Shown: positions 15,924-23,334 of the stretch, one piece after another | Layout: the number at the start of each line of letters is the position of its first letter | How positions within the stretch are numbered: position 1 is the stretch's first letter | NCBI GenBank assembly: GCA_965195225.1 | Contig: CBDAFL010000181.1 | Location: forward strand, 1 to 24,359 | Source: JAHIKV01 sp965195225 | Lineage (GTDB): Bacteria > Planctomycetota > Planctomycetia > Pirellulales > Thermoguttaceae | Length of the DNA: 24,359 bases | Reading direction: 5' to 3' | Translations under genes and position numbers: made by a program | Notes under the pieces: generated by a model | Database searches by the model: none | What the model saw: only the letters and a program-made list of their open reading frames with translations | What the model was told of the DNA's origin: nothing

Positions 15924-17147
15924 ATGGCGACAAAGAAAAAAACGACGGCGATCGGGCAACGGACTGCATCGCAAGCCCCATCTATCTCACATTTCTCACC
16001 GCCGCCGGGTTACGCCAAACTTCTGGAAGACCTCAAAAACCGCATCCGGCGAACACAAGTCCGGGCGGCGACGGCCGCCAGCCGTGAGTTGATCCGGCTC
16101 TACTGGGACATCGGCCGGGAGATTGTCCAAAGGCAGGATCGGAAAGGTTGGGGAACCAAAGCCATCGATCGTTTGGCGACCGATCTTCAAAAGGTTTTTC
16201 CCGGCATAGCCGGCTTTTCGCGGGGCAACATTCACCGCATGAGGGCGTTCTATCTTGCTTATACGAAAGAGCTTACAATTGTCGCGCAGCCTGCGCGACA
16301 ATTAGCGACTACAATTGTCCCGCAACCTGCGGGACAATTGGCAGATCAACCAGCCATGATTGTATCCACCCCAGATGGTGTAAATCTGCCGCAAGTTGCG
16401 GCAGAAATCCCGTGGTTCCATAACGTGGTATTGGTCGAGAAAGTCAAGGATCACGCCCAGCGGCTCTGGTACGCCCAAAAAGTTGTCCAGCACGGCTGGT
16501 CCAGGGCGGTGCTGGTGCATCAGATCGAGTTGGACCTATACGGCCGCGAGGGTCAGGCGATAACCAACTTTTCCAAAACGCTGCCGCCGGTGCAATCAGA
16601 CCTTGCCCAACAAATACTCAAAGACCCTTACGTCTTCGACTTTCTCACACTAACAGACGACGCACGAGAGAAAGAATTGGAGCGGGGACTGCTCGAACAC
16701 CTGCGCAATTTCATGCTGGAACTGGGCGTGGGCTTCGCATTCGTCGGCAGCCAGTACCACTTGGAGGTCGAGGGGAAGGACTATTACATCGACCTGCTGT
16801 TCTACCACTTGAAACTTCGGGCCTTCGTGGCGATCGACTTGAAGGTGAAAGATTTCAAGCCTGAGTTCGCCGGCAAGATGAACTTCTACCTGTCGGCCAT
16901 CGACGACCGACTACGCCACCCCAACGACCGGTCGAGCATCGGGATCATCCTCTGCAAGGCACGGGACAAAGTGACGGTGGAATACACCCTGCGCGATGCC
17001 CGCAAGCCGATCGGCGTCTCGGAGTACCGTTTGACCAAGGCCCTGCCGCGGGAATTGAAATCCAGCCTGCCGACGATCGAGCAGTTGGAAAATGAACTGA
17101 AAAATGTTAAACCAACTTCTTCCGAAAACGAACCACCATTAACATAG
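15924..17147 (+). CDS. PDDEXK nuclease family protein, DUF1016/YhcG type
   Basis: 407 residues from the ATG at 15924. About 20-115 is the DUF1016 N-terminal helical domain (YAKLLEDLKNRIRRTQVRAA, LIRLYWDIGREIVQRQ, GWGTKAIDRLATDLQKVFPG). About 117-160 is an unusual repeat-derived linker. About 160-400 is the YhcG nuclease domain: IPWFHNVVLVEKVKD, LVHQIELDLYGR, NFSKTLPPVQSDLAQQILKD, FVGSQYHLEVEGKDYYIDLL, AFVAIDLKVKDFKPEFAGKM. The D of YYIDLL and the D-L-K of AIDLKV match the PD-(D/E)-x-K centre. Family members accompany phage defence or restriction loci and mobile DNA, but the true role is unsettled. The gene sits alone inside a sugar-gene run and is likely an insertion. Confidence 0.93.
   Translation: MATKKKTTAIGQRTASQAPSISHFSPPPGYAKLLEDLKNRIRRTQVRAATAASRELIRLYWDIGREIVQRQDRKGWGTKAIDRLATDLQKVFPGIAGFSRGNIHRMRAFYLAYTKELTIVAQPARQLATTIVPQPAGQLADQPAMIVSTPDGVNLPQVAAEIPWFHNVVLVEKVKDHAQRLWYAQKVVQHGWSRAVLVHQIELDLYGREGQAITNFSKTLPPVQSDLAQQILKDPYVFDFLTLTDDAREKELERGLLEHLRNFMLELGVGFAFVGSQYHLEVEGKDYYIDLLFYHLKLRAFVAIDLKVKDFKPEFAGKMNFYLSAIDDRLRHPNDRSSIGIILCKARDKVTVEYTLRDARKPIGVSEYRLTKALPRELKSSLPTIEQLENELKNVKPTSSENEPPLT
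16277..16405. repeat. Three in-frame palindromes inside the YhcG-type gene
   Basis: P1 at 16277-16303 (arms AATTGTCGCGCAG / CTGCGCGACAATT), P2 at 16312-16340 (CAATTGTCCCGCA / TGCGGGACAATTG) and P3 at 16385-16405 (TCTGCCGCAA / TTGCGGCAGA). All arms are perfect and all are translated: IVAQPARQLA, IVPQPAGQLA and NLPQVAAEI. P3 matches sequence normally seen in the family before PW; P1 and P2 look like added copies. Confidence 0.9.
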
Positions 17148-17155
17148 GACACACC

Positions 17156-18211
17156 ATGTCAGACCAGCATCCGAACAACTACCCCAAACTTCACAACGCT
17201 GCTTGGCCGGGCGTGGTCGGCAAGGGGGACGGTGGCGAACCGCCGATCGATCTGGATACGATGCTCGACCTGACCGCCGCGGCCGAGGTCGATGGTGTGC
17301 GGTTCGACGGCTTCGACCTGTTCCTTTTCGACCCGCACGTGAGCATCGACGCCGACGACGGAGAAATTCGGCGGCTGGCCGACAAGGCCCGGGCACGAGA
17401 GCTGGAGATCGGCAGCGTCGTGGCGCCCGTCTGGCCGCCAACCGGCGGCGGCTTGGCAATGGGCGACGCGAAAGACCGCGAGAAGTTCTTAACCCAAGTG
17501 AAAAAAGCCTGCTGCATTGCCCAAAAACTTCGCGAACTGGGCATCAGGCCGAACGGCGCCGTGCGGATCGATTCGGCCTGCGGCGTGGCACAATGGGCCG
17601 AAGACCCAAAATCCAATCAGAAACGCATCGCCGAGACGTTCCGCGAGGCGTGCAACATCGCCGAGGACCACGGCGAGCGGCTGGCCGCCGAGGGCGAAAT
17701 ATGCTGGGGTGGCATGCATAGTTGGCGACGGATGATCGAACTGCTGGAGATGATCGACCGTCCGCAAACCTTGGGCTTCCAGGCCGACATGGCCCACACG
17801 CTTTTGTATCTGCTGGGCCACAATGCCCCGGAGGACGCCCTGCTGCCGCCGGATTTCGATTGGAACGATCGGGCCAGGTTCAACGAGGCGTACGCCGCGC
17901 TTGCCGCGAAGTTGCGTCCGTGGACGATCGACTTCCACGTGGCCCAGAACGACGCCACGGTCCACGGCGCCGGTTCGCACGACAAGACCGGCCGGCACTG
18001 TCTGGCAACGGACCCGAACGGCAAGTTGGACATAGTGCATTGTGCCGGCTACTGGCTCCGCGACGACGCCGGAGAATTGACAAAAACCATCCGCCATCTA
18101 TGCTGGGACGGCTGCATGTTCCCCAACGCCGTGATGATGAAGCCAGGGACTTGGGACGACGTCCTTAGGGCGATGATCGCGGTGCGAGAGGAGCATGGGT
18201 GGAGGGAATAG
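17156..18211 (+). CDS. Xylose-isomerase-like TIM barrel (sugar isomerase/epimerase family)
   Basis: 351 residues; AGGA lies six bases before the ATG at 17156, nine bases past the YhcG stop. The sequence has the AP endonuclease family 2/xylose-isomerase-like layout: an N-terminal strand with a conserved D (VDGVRFDGFDLFLF), an E/H pair at about 176-183 (AAEGEICWGGMHS), an acidic strand end (LGFQADMAHTLLYLLG, with D and H as metal ligand candidates), and a later TIDFHVAQNDATVHG with H ligands and a terminal GCMFPNAVMMKPGTWDDVL. Such proteins isomerise or epimerise sugars or inositol derivatives with a divalent metal. No signal peptide. The neighbouring genes for an oxidoreductase and an epimerase support a catabolic role. 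Substrate is unknown. Confidence 0.82.
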   Translation: MSDQHPNNYPKLHNAAWPGVVGKGDGGEPPIDLDTMLDLTAAAEVDGVRFDGFDLFLFDPHVSIDADDGEIRRLADKARARELEIGSVVAPVWPPTGGGLAMGDAKDREKFLTQVKKACCIAQKLRELGIRPNGAVRIDSACGVAQWAEDPKSNQKRIAETFREACNIAEDHGERLAAEGEICWGGMHSWRRMIELLEMIDRPQTLGFQADMAHTLLYLLGHNAPEDALLPPDFDWNDRARFNEAYAALAAKLRPWTIDFHVAQNDATVHGAGSHDKTGRHCLATDPNGKLDIVHCAGYWLRDDAGELTKTIRHLCWDGCMFPNAVMMKPGTWDDVLRAMIAVREEHGWRE

Positions 18212-18223
18212 GGGGTAAGGTCA

Positions 18224-18342
18224 AAGGTTCAAGGTTCAAGGTTCAAGGTTCAAGGTTCAAGGTTCAAGGTTCAAGGTTCAAGGTTCAAGGTTCAAGGTTC
18301 AAGGTTCAAGGTTCAAGGTTCAAGGTTCAAGGTTCAAGGTTC
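18224..18342 (+). repeat. 17 exact tandem AAGGTTC heptamers
   Basis: Seventeen uninterrupted copies of AAGGTTC, flanked by variants AAGGTC and AAAGGTC up to 18367. A 7-bp unit reads as a 7-residue repeat in every frame, which creates an open frame (GSRFKVQ units) that I do not consider a gene. Confidence 0.97.
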
Positions 18343-18379
18343 AAGGTCAAAGGTCAAAGGTTCAAGGAAAGGGAAGGTT

Positions 18380-18790
18380 ATGAGGCACGAAGAAGCTCCT
18401 TCCCAGCACTATGAAAAACCACCAAAAGTGTATAATCTTGGCGAAAGAACCGCACAATTTGGCGAGGGAATTATTGAGTTTGTGCGTTGCATTAAGTTAA
18501 CGCCAATTACATCTCCGTTAGTCAGTCAACTGGTGCGATCCGCGACAAGCGTTGGCGCAAACTATTGCGAGGCATCCGAAGCAGGATCAGACAAGGAATT
18601 TTGGTATCGGGTCAGTATCAGCAACCGCGAAGCGCGCGAGACGAAGCACTGGTTGCGGATGCTGGCCCATGCCGTGCCTTCAAACAAAGACCACATTCGT
18701 CCATTGTGGCAGGAGGCCCATGAATTGAATCTTATGTTCGCCTCGATATATCGAAAAAGCAAAAGAAAACCGCAATCCCCAAAACCTTGA
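18380..18790 (+). CDS. Four-helix-bundle protein (23S rRNA intervening-sequence type)
   Basis: 136 residues, from an ATG at 18380 with GGAAGG just upstream. The core aligns with the TIGR02436 four-helix family: YNLGERTAQFGEGIIEFVR, SPLVSQLVRSATSVGANYCE, ASEAGSDKEFWYRVSISNRE, ARETKHWLRMLAHA, LWQEAHELNLMFASIYRKS. The same fold is found in open frames inside 23S rRNA intervening sequences and in Avd proteins of diversity-generating retroelements, where it binds nucleic acid and a reverse transcriptase; no reverse transcriptase is visible here. The stop codon at 18788-18790 lies within the right inverted repeat, and the ribosome site abuts the left heptamer array, so gene and repeats form one unit. 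Function unknown; nucleic-acid binding is likely. Confidence 0.92.
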   Translation: MRHEEAPSQHYEKPPKVYNLGERTAQFGEGIIEFVRCIKLTPITSPLVSQLVRSATSVGANYCEASEAGSDKEFWYRVSISNREARETKHWLRMLAHAVPSNKDHIRPLWQEAHELNLMFASIYRKSKRKPQSPKP

Positions 18791-18831
18791 ACCTTGAACC
18801 TTTGACCTTCCCCACAGGAGCGCCACTCACC

Positions 18832-19998
18832 ATGCCCACCCCCCTCAACATCGGCATCATCGGCTGCGGCTTCATGGGCCGTGCCCACTCGAACGCTTAT
18901 TGCCAGGTCAACCACTTTTTCCACAGCGAACACCGGCCGGTGTTGAAGGCCTGTTGCGCCCGACTGGAGGAGAAAGACAAGCTCGAAACATTCGCCAATA
19001 CCTGGGGCTACGAGTCGATGGAACTCGATTGGAAGAAGCTGATCGAGCGGCCGGACATCGACTTGATCGACGTATGTGTGCCGAACGTATTGCATCACGA
19101 GATCGTTGTCGCCGCCGCCCGGGCGGGCAAGATGATCGTCTGCGAGAAGCCGCTGGCGATGAACGTCCAGCAGGCCGAGGAGATGGCGGCCGCCGTCGAG
19201 CAGGCCGGCGTGGCGAACATGGTGTCGTTCAACTACCGCCGCGTGCCGGCCATTTCGCTGGCCCGGCAGATCATAGACGAGGGGCGTATCGGCCGGCCGT
19301 TCCACTATCGCGCGGTCTACAACCAGGACTACACCATCTCGGCCGACGTGCCGCAGGGGGGCATGGCCCTTTGGCGACTCGACGCCCGAGTGGCAGGCTC
19401 CGGCGTGACCGGCGACTTGCTGGCCCATTCGATCGACACCGCCGAATGGCTCAACGGGCCGATTCAGCGAATCGTTGCCCATACCGAAACGTTCGTCAAG
19501 GAGCGCAAACACGCCGAGTCTGGCAAGGTCGAGCCGGTCACAATCGACGACGCCTGCATGTTCCTGGCAGTTTTCGCCAACGGCTCGACCGGCACGTTCG
19601 AGAGCACCCGCTACGCACGCGGCCGGAAAAACTACAACACCTTCGAAATGAACGGCGAGAACGGCTCCGTGTTCTTCGACCTCGAAGACTCGCACATCCT
19701 GCAATACTTCCGCTATGCCGATCCGTCCTCGGGCAAGAAGATCGAGGACCATCTGACCGGGTGGCAGCGGATACACGTGACCAATTTCGAGCATCCGTAC
19801 ATGCGCCATTGGTGGGTGCCCGGCTGCACGATCGGCTACGAACACACGTTTATCAACGGGCTGGCCGATTTTCTGGCGAGCCTGGACGACGGTCCGGAGT
19901 TCCATCCCACCGTGCGCGACGCGCTTCGCACACAGCGAGTTTGCGACGCCGTGCTGGAAAGCGCGAAGCAGGGGCAGTGGGTCGATATCCCAGCCTGA
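18832..19998 (+). CDS. Gfo/Idh/MocA family oxidoreductase
   Basis: 388 residues from the ATG at 18832 (AGGAG 11 bases upstream). The frame is open further upstream, but the Rossmann motif NIGIIGCGFMGRAH begins five residues after this Met, as usual. Residues 6-120 form the NAD(P)-binding domain; CEKPLAMN at about 104-111 is the family EKP motif. The C-terminal substrate domain holds SFNYRRVPA, GVTGDLLAHSIDTAEWL (with the D and H of the active site) and SRTYARG-like STRYARGRKN. Such enzymes oxidise or reduce sugars and inositols, often as a first step or in a 3-keto pathway. Neighbours are two TIM-barrel isomerases and the cupin isomerase, so they probably act on a shared substrate. The 3' end of the mobile-like unit lies only 22 bases before this start. 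Confidence 0.93.
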   Translation: MPTPLNIGIIGCGFMGRAHSNAYCQVNHFFHSEHRPVLKACCARLEEKDKLETFANTWGYESMELDWKKLIERPDIDLIDVCVPNVLHHEIVVAAARAGKMIVCEKPLAMNVQQAEEMAAAVEQAGVANMVSFNYRRVPAISLARQIIDEGRIGRPFHYRAVYNQDYTISADVPQGGMALWRLDARVAGSGVTGDLLAHSIDTAEWLNGPIQRIVAHTETFVKERKHAESGKVEPVTIDDACMFLAVFANGSTGTFESTRYARGRKNYNTFEMNGENGSVFFDLEDSHILQYFRYADPSSGKKIEDHLTGWQRIHVTNFEHPYMRHWWVPGCTIGYEHTFINGLADFLASLDDGPEFHPTVRDALRTQRVCDAVLESAKQGQWVDIPA

Positions 19999-20059
19999 TG
20001 CGAAGCCGCTTGCGGTTTCGCAAAGGCGCCCGTCGTTTGGGACAACGATTTTAGATTGC

Positions 20060-20713
20060 ATGAACTATTTCGCCCACGCTCTGCCGTTTCTCGATCGGCC
20101 ATGTTTCGCGGCCGGCGTGAGCGTACCCGATTGGCTGACGGTGGTCGATCGGCCGTTGCGGCTGCGGCCGAGACATGCCGAAACGTTTGTCGACGACGCG
20201 GACCATTGCGTGGCGGAAGTGGCGGCCGGAGTATTGCAACATCTGGGCGACGACGCTCGATTTCACGAGACGCGGGCCTTCGCCGAAACTTCCCTCGATC
20301 TGTCGGTCCGGGCGAGAGACTCGCTAGGCGGCGAAAGCGGAATGCGCCCCGCCTTCCTGGGCCACTTGCTGGCGGAACTACTGCTGGATGCCACCCTGAT
20401 TGCCGACGATCCGACCCGATTGACGGAGTACTACCGTTTGCTGGATAAGCTCGACGCCGGGCAAATCGAGGCGGCGGTCAATCGCATGGCGCCCCGCCCC
20501 ACCCGGCGGCTGGCCGGTTTTATCGAACTGTTTCGGCGGGAACGGGTCTTGTGGGATTATCTGGAAGATGACACACTAATGGTGCGACTCGGCCAGGTGA
20601 TGCGGCGGGTGCGGTTAGACCCTCTGCCCGATCGCTTTGCATCTATCCTGCCGGGGGCGCGGACATTGGTGGCCGTACGAAAGATCGAATTGCTGGAAGG
20701 GATTCCAGCGTGA
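20060..20713 (+). CDS. Conserved protein, possibly ACP phosphodiesterase (DUF479)-like
   Basis: 217 residues. MNYFAHALPFLDRPCFAAG and the D/H-rich helical pattern (VPDWLTVV, VDDADHCVAEVAAG, FHETRAF, FLGHLLAELLLDATLIADDP) resemble the all-helical acyl-carrier-protein hydrolase AcpH, whose metal site uses H and D residues of an HD-like layout. The match is a judgement by eye and could be wrong; the protein is also typical of planctomycete 'hypothetical' proteins. It has no signal peptide. It follows the oxidoreductase by 61 bases and precedes the epimerase, so co-transcription is likely, but a link with sugar metabolism is not obvious. Confidence 0.6.
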   Translation: MNYFAHALPFLDRPCFAAGVSVPDWLTVVDRPLRLRPRHAETFVDDADHCVAEVAAGVLQHLGDDARFHETRAFAETSLDLSVRARDSLGGESGMRPAFLGHLLAELLLDATLIADDPTRLTEYYRLLDKLDAGQIEAAVNRMAPRPTRRLAGFIELFRRERVLWDYLEDDTLMVRLGQVMRRVRLDPLPDRFASILPGARTLVAVRKIELLEGIPA

Positions 20714-20764
20714 GTTTTCAGTTGGCTTGTCGAGCAGGAACTGAAAACCGATAACTGAAAACTT
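20714..20764. repeat. GTTTTCAGTT inverted repeat
   Basis: GTTTTCAGTT at 20714-20723 faces two direct copies of AACTGAAAAC at 20739-20748 and 20753-20762, the copies being 14 bases (two heptamers) apart. It starts at the base after the preceding stop codon. This is another short-unit inverted array in a gene gap. Confidence 0.8.
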
Positions 20765-20779
20765 ATCTCGGAGCAAATC

Positions 20780-21634
20780 ATGCGTTATGGAATGAACCTG
20801 TTGTTGTGGGCCGATACGATCGACGACGAGGCGTTGCCCCTGTTGGACCAGATCAAAGAGATCGGCTTCGACGCCGTCGAGTTGCCGGTGTTCGAGTCGG
20901 ACGTGAAGAAATACGCGAGTTGGAACAAGCATCTCGACAACGCCGGTCTGGCGCGGACCGCCACGACGGTGCGCGGGGTGGACGATAACCCGATGAGTCC
21001 CGACTCCAAAATTCGTCGCAAGGGGATCGAGGCCAACAAGGCCGCGTTGGACTGCTGCCAGGCGGCGGGAGCCGAGACCCTTGTTGGCCCGTTTCACTCC
21101 GCACTGGGGCACTTCAGCGGCGCGGGGCCGACAAAGGACGAGTGGAATTGGGCCGTCGAGAGCATGCGCGAAGTGGCCGAATACGCCGAACAGTGCGGCG
21201 TGACGTTGGGGGTGGAGTATCTCAACCGCTTCGAGTGCTACCTCTTGAATACGGCAGCCGACGGTGCCCGATTTTGCCGCGACGTGGACCATCCTCGCTG
21301 CCGGATGATGTACGACACGTTCCACTCCAACATCGAAGAGAAGAGCACACCGGCGGCGATTCGCGAGTTGAAGGACGTGCTTGTCCACGTCCACATCTCG
21401 GAGAACGACCGCAGTACGCCCGGGTCGGGCAACATCCGCTGGGCCGAAACATTCGACGCGCTCCACGAAATCGGCTACGACAACTTGATGGTGATCGAGG
21501 CCTTCGGATTGTCGCTGGAGAGGTTGATCCCCGCCACGAAGATTTGGCGGCGGATGTACGACAACGAGCGCCAACTGGCCGCCGAGGGACTTGCATTTAT
21601 GAAGGGCGAAGTGGCCAAGCGATGGAAACCGTAA
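20780..21634 (+). CDS. D-tagatose/D-psicose 3-epimerase-like sugar epimerase
   Basis: 284 residues starting MRYGMNLLLWADTIDDEALP. It is a TIM barrel whose metal and catalytic residues are all visible: E146 (GVEYLNRFE), D179 (MYDTFHSN), H205 (VHVHISEND) and E240 (VIEAFG). These are spaced exactly as in the Pseudomonas cichorii D-tagatose 3-epimerase set (E152, D185, H211, E246, each offset by six), which supports a working Mn-dependent epimerase acting at C3 of ketohexoses. HISEND and the N-terminal NLLLW also fit the family. The enzyme is cytoplasmic. With the cupin isomerase and the Gfo/Idh enzyme it fits conversion of a rare ketose. Substrate within the family cannot be told from sequence. 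Confidence 0.9.
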   Translation: MRYGMNLLLWADTIDDEALPLLDQIKEIGFDAVELPVFESDVKKYASWNKHLDNAGLARTATTVRGVDDNPMSPDSKIRRKGIEANKAALDCCQAAGAETLVGPFHSALGHFSGAGPTKDEWNWAVESMREVAEYAEQCGVTLGVEYLNRFECYLLNTAADGARFCRDVDHPRCRMMYDTFHSNIEEKSTPAAIRELKDVLVHVHISENDRSTPGSGNIRWAETFDALHEIGYDNLMVIEAFGLSLERLIPATKIWRRMYDNERQLAAEGLAFMKGEVAKRWKP

Positions 21635-21731
21635 CCAGGAGGTTTATTTCCACGGCCAAACTGAATTCATTACGATCGTTTTGCCTGGCCACTTGTGGTC
21701 GGCAAGTTGCGCGGAAAAAATTGTTGCCATA

Positions 21732-22487
21732 ATGTCCCCATCTCCCGATCCGCCGTTCGAGTCCGAGCCGCAAGGCATTTCGCTGGATGAGTTGGCGCGT
21801 GCGTTTTCGCAAGTGATGGAGCCGGAACCGCGGCAGAGCGAGGAAACGCCGCCGCCGGACGCCGAGTCATCGGCCGATGCGCCCGAAGACGTTGCATTCG
21901 AGGAAACCGCGGCCGACGCGAAGCCGCAAGCGGCCGATCCAGCGACCGAGGAAGATTCCTGCCCGGTCAATCCACGAACCATTCTGGAGGCGATGCTGTT
22001 CGTGGGCAACCGCGACAATCAACCGATCTCTCCCGGTCGAGCGGCCGAACTGATGCGCGACGTGTCCGTGGACGAGATTCCGCCGCTGGTGGATGAATTG
22101 AACCGGCGTTACGACGCCGTCGTCGCTCCGTATCGCGTGGTCGGCGAGGACAACGGCTATCGGCTTGCGCTCGGCGAGGAGTTTCGCCCGTTGCGAAACC
22201 GTTTTTTCGGCCGCATCCGCGAGGCCCGGCTGTCTCAAGCGGCCATCGACGTGCTGGCGTTGGTGGCCTATGGGCAGCCGATCACCGGCGAGAAGATAAG
22301 CCATCTGCGAGGCAAACCCAGCCGCCACGTGTTGGCCCATCTGGTGCGTCGCGGTCTGTTGCGGATCGAGCGGCCGGAACCGAACCGTCGCACGCCCCAC
22401 TACCACACCACCGACCGCTTCCTGCGGCTGTTCAATCTGGAATCGCTGGCCGACCTGCCGCGGAGCGAGGATGCCAGCCCGCCGTGA
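21732..22487 (+). CDS. scpB: Segregation and condensation protein B
   Basis: 251 residues from the ATG at 21732. The frame is open to a TTG at 21681, but the ATG fits better; the ribosome site is weak in both. About 1-80 is an acidic, Pro-rich, low-complexity extension. About 85-235 is the tandem winged-helix region of ScpB: RTILEAMLFVGNRDNQPISP, YRVVGEDNGYRLALGEEF, RLSQAAIDVLALVAYGQPIT, then ISHLRGKPSRHVLAHLVRRG. ScpB binds ScpA and the SMC ATPase in chromosome condensation. Typical ScpB is shorter, about 180-200 residues, so the extension is unusual. ScpA is not in the window. It is downstream of the sugar run with about 97 bases between, so it may have its own promoter. Confidence 0.9.
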   Translation: MSPSPDPPFESEPQGISLDELARAFSQVMEPEPRQSEETPPPDAESSADAPEDVAFEETAADAKPQAADPATEEDSCPVNPRTILEAMLFVGNRDNQPISPGRAAELMRDVSVDEIPPLVDELNRRYDAVVAPYRVVGEDNGYRLALGEEFRPLRNRFFGRIREARLSQAAIDVLALVAYGQPITGEKISHLRGKPSRHVLAHLVRRGLLRIERPEPNRRTPHYHTTDRFLRLFNLESLADLPRSEDASPP

Positions 22488-22495
22488 TCGGGGCT

Positions 22496-22560
22496 GTAGG
22501 TCATGCTTCAGCATAACAATTGAGTGGGTGATCGGCTCGTTATGCTGAAGCACAACCTAC
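22496..22560. repeat. GTAGG...CCTAC palindromic unit, variant 4
   Basis: 65 bp with arms of 22 bp: GTAGGTCATGCTTCAGCATA and return arm TATGCTGAAGCACAACCTAC, two mismatches. It shares the GTAGG/CCTAC ends with the units at 1509, 4068 and 5238. A lone half, GCATAACCTAC, is seen at about 4180-4190. It lies eight bases past the scpB stop. Confidence 0.88.
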
Positions 22561-22809
22561 GAACTACGAACAACAATCCGCGGCAACCGTTCTGCTCAGG
22601 GACGTGCCACCCAAATTCGACAATTATTTTCCCCCAGGTTCTTACCTCCCGCCGGCACACCTGCCTGGGGGGCAACAACGCCCCGGTCTGCTTCCAAAAT
22701 TTGCGCGTCAAAATTTTCCCGCTCGCCTGATTATAATAGTACAGGGCAACTATGGCCCGCAAATCTCCTCTGGGCGAGGGAAGTTATCCCGCATTTTGGG
22801 GCGTTTCTG
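22561..22809 (+). promoter_or_regulatory. Leader and possible promoter of ECF sigma B
   Basis: No gene found. TATAAT occurs at 22732-22737 with a 72-base leader to the start codon, but the bases at -35 (CAAAAT) are poor, so an atypical or activated promoter is more likely than a strong sigma-70 one. A possible hairpin CCCCCAGG...CCTGGGGG lies at 22631-22671. Confidence 0.4.
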
Positions 22810-23334
22810 ATGACCGACTCGATGGGCAATGACTTCGTCTTGCTGTTCACCAAGGACGCACGGTGGATATTCTCGTACATCCTGATGTTGGTGCCCAATA
22901 AGGTGGACGCCGAGGAGGTTTTCCAGGAAACCAGCCTCACGCTCTGGCAGAAGTTCAGCGAGTTCATCCCGGACAGCAACTTCCGAGCCTGGGCAATCAA
23001 AGTGGCGCACTACAAGGTTCTGCATTATCGGGCCAAGCGGAAAAGCAGCCCGCTGCTGTTGGACGATACCGTGCTGGAGGCCATCCACGGCACGGCCGCG
23101 ACAATGACCGACCGGCTCGACGACTTGCACTGGGCCTTGGAAAAGTGCCGCTCCAAGCTCAGTGACGACGATCGGAACATGCTGGACCGGCGATATGAGC
23201 CAAACGCGACGACGAAGACAGTCGCCGACGAGTTGGGGCGGTCGCCACGATCGATCTATCGCACTCTGGACCGCATCCATCAAGTCCTCTACGAGTGCAT
23301 TCGCCAGGAAATGTCGGCGGAGGTGCGGCGATGA
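22810..23334 (+). CDS. ECF-type RNA polymerase sigma factor (B)
   Basis: 174 residues. Region 2: DARWIFSYILMLVPNKVDAE then EVFQETSLTLWQKFSEF and FRAWAIKVAHYKVLHYRAKR (about 15-80). Region 4: LSDDDRNMLDRRYEPNATTK, VADELGRSPRSIYRTLDRIH (about 118-160). The fold is the same as sigma A but the two differ widely in sequence, unlike the FecR cores beside them. Stop TGA overlaps the ATG of the next gene (ATGA at 23331-23334), so the two are translationally coupled. Probably an alternative sigma factor regulated by the membrane partner. Confidence 0.93.
   Translation: MTDSMGNDFVLLFTKDARWIFSYILMLVPNKVDAEEVFQETSLTLWQKFSEFIPDSNFRAWAIKVAHYKVLHYRAKRKSSPLLLDDTVLEAIHGTAATMTDRLDDLHWALEKCRSKLSDDDRNMLDRRYEPNATTKTVADELGRSPRSIYRTLDRIHQVLYECIRQEMSAEVRR

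Larger units (their letters stand above)
18217..18809. mobile_element. Candidate mobile unit: four-helix-bundle gene in 27-bp inverted ends
   Basis: The left end 18217-18243 and the right end 18783-18809 are perfect inverted repeats of 27 bp, outer part AAGGTCAAAGGTTC. Between them are an expanded heptamer array and one gene of the 23S-rRNA-intervening-sequence (four-helix-bundle) family. I found no transposase and no clear target duplication. It interrupts a run of sugar genes. By analogy with rRNA intervening sequences, where such a gene sits in a long stem, this may be a related unit at a new place; that is inference. Confidence 0.55.

Noticed and set aside
14853..15974. 373-codon minus-strand frame
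   Set aside because: Antisense shadow of the cupin isomerase with no recognisable motif.
18217..18370. CRISPR-like array
   Set aside because: The units are contiguous 7-bp copies without spacers, and no cas genes are present.
18199..18414. Open frame of GSRFKVQ repeats over the heptamer array
   Set aside because: Any 7-bp repeat without stops stays open in all frames; there is no ribosome site, and it overlaps the real isomerase end and the four-helix-bundle start.
18380..18790. Diversity-generating retroelement (Avd) locus
   Set aside because: The four-helix fold is shared with Avd, but no reverse transcriptase or template/variable repeat pair is visible.
18562..20061. 499-codon minus-strand frame
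   Set aside because: It runs antisense through the oxidoreductase and the four-helix-bundle gene, which both have clear family motifs.
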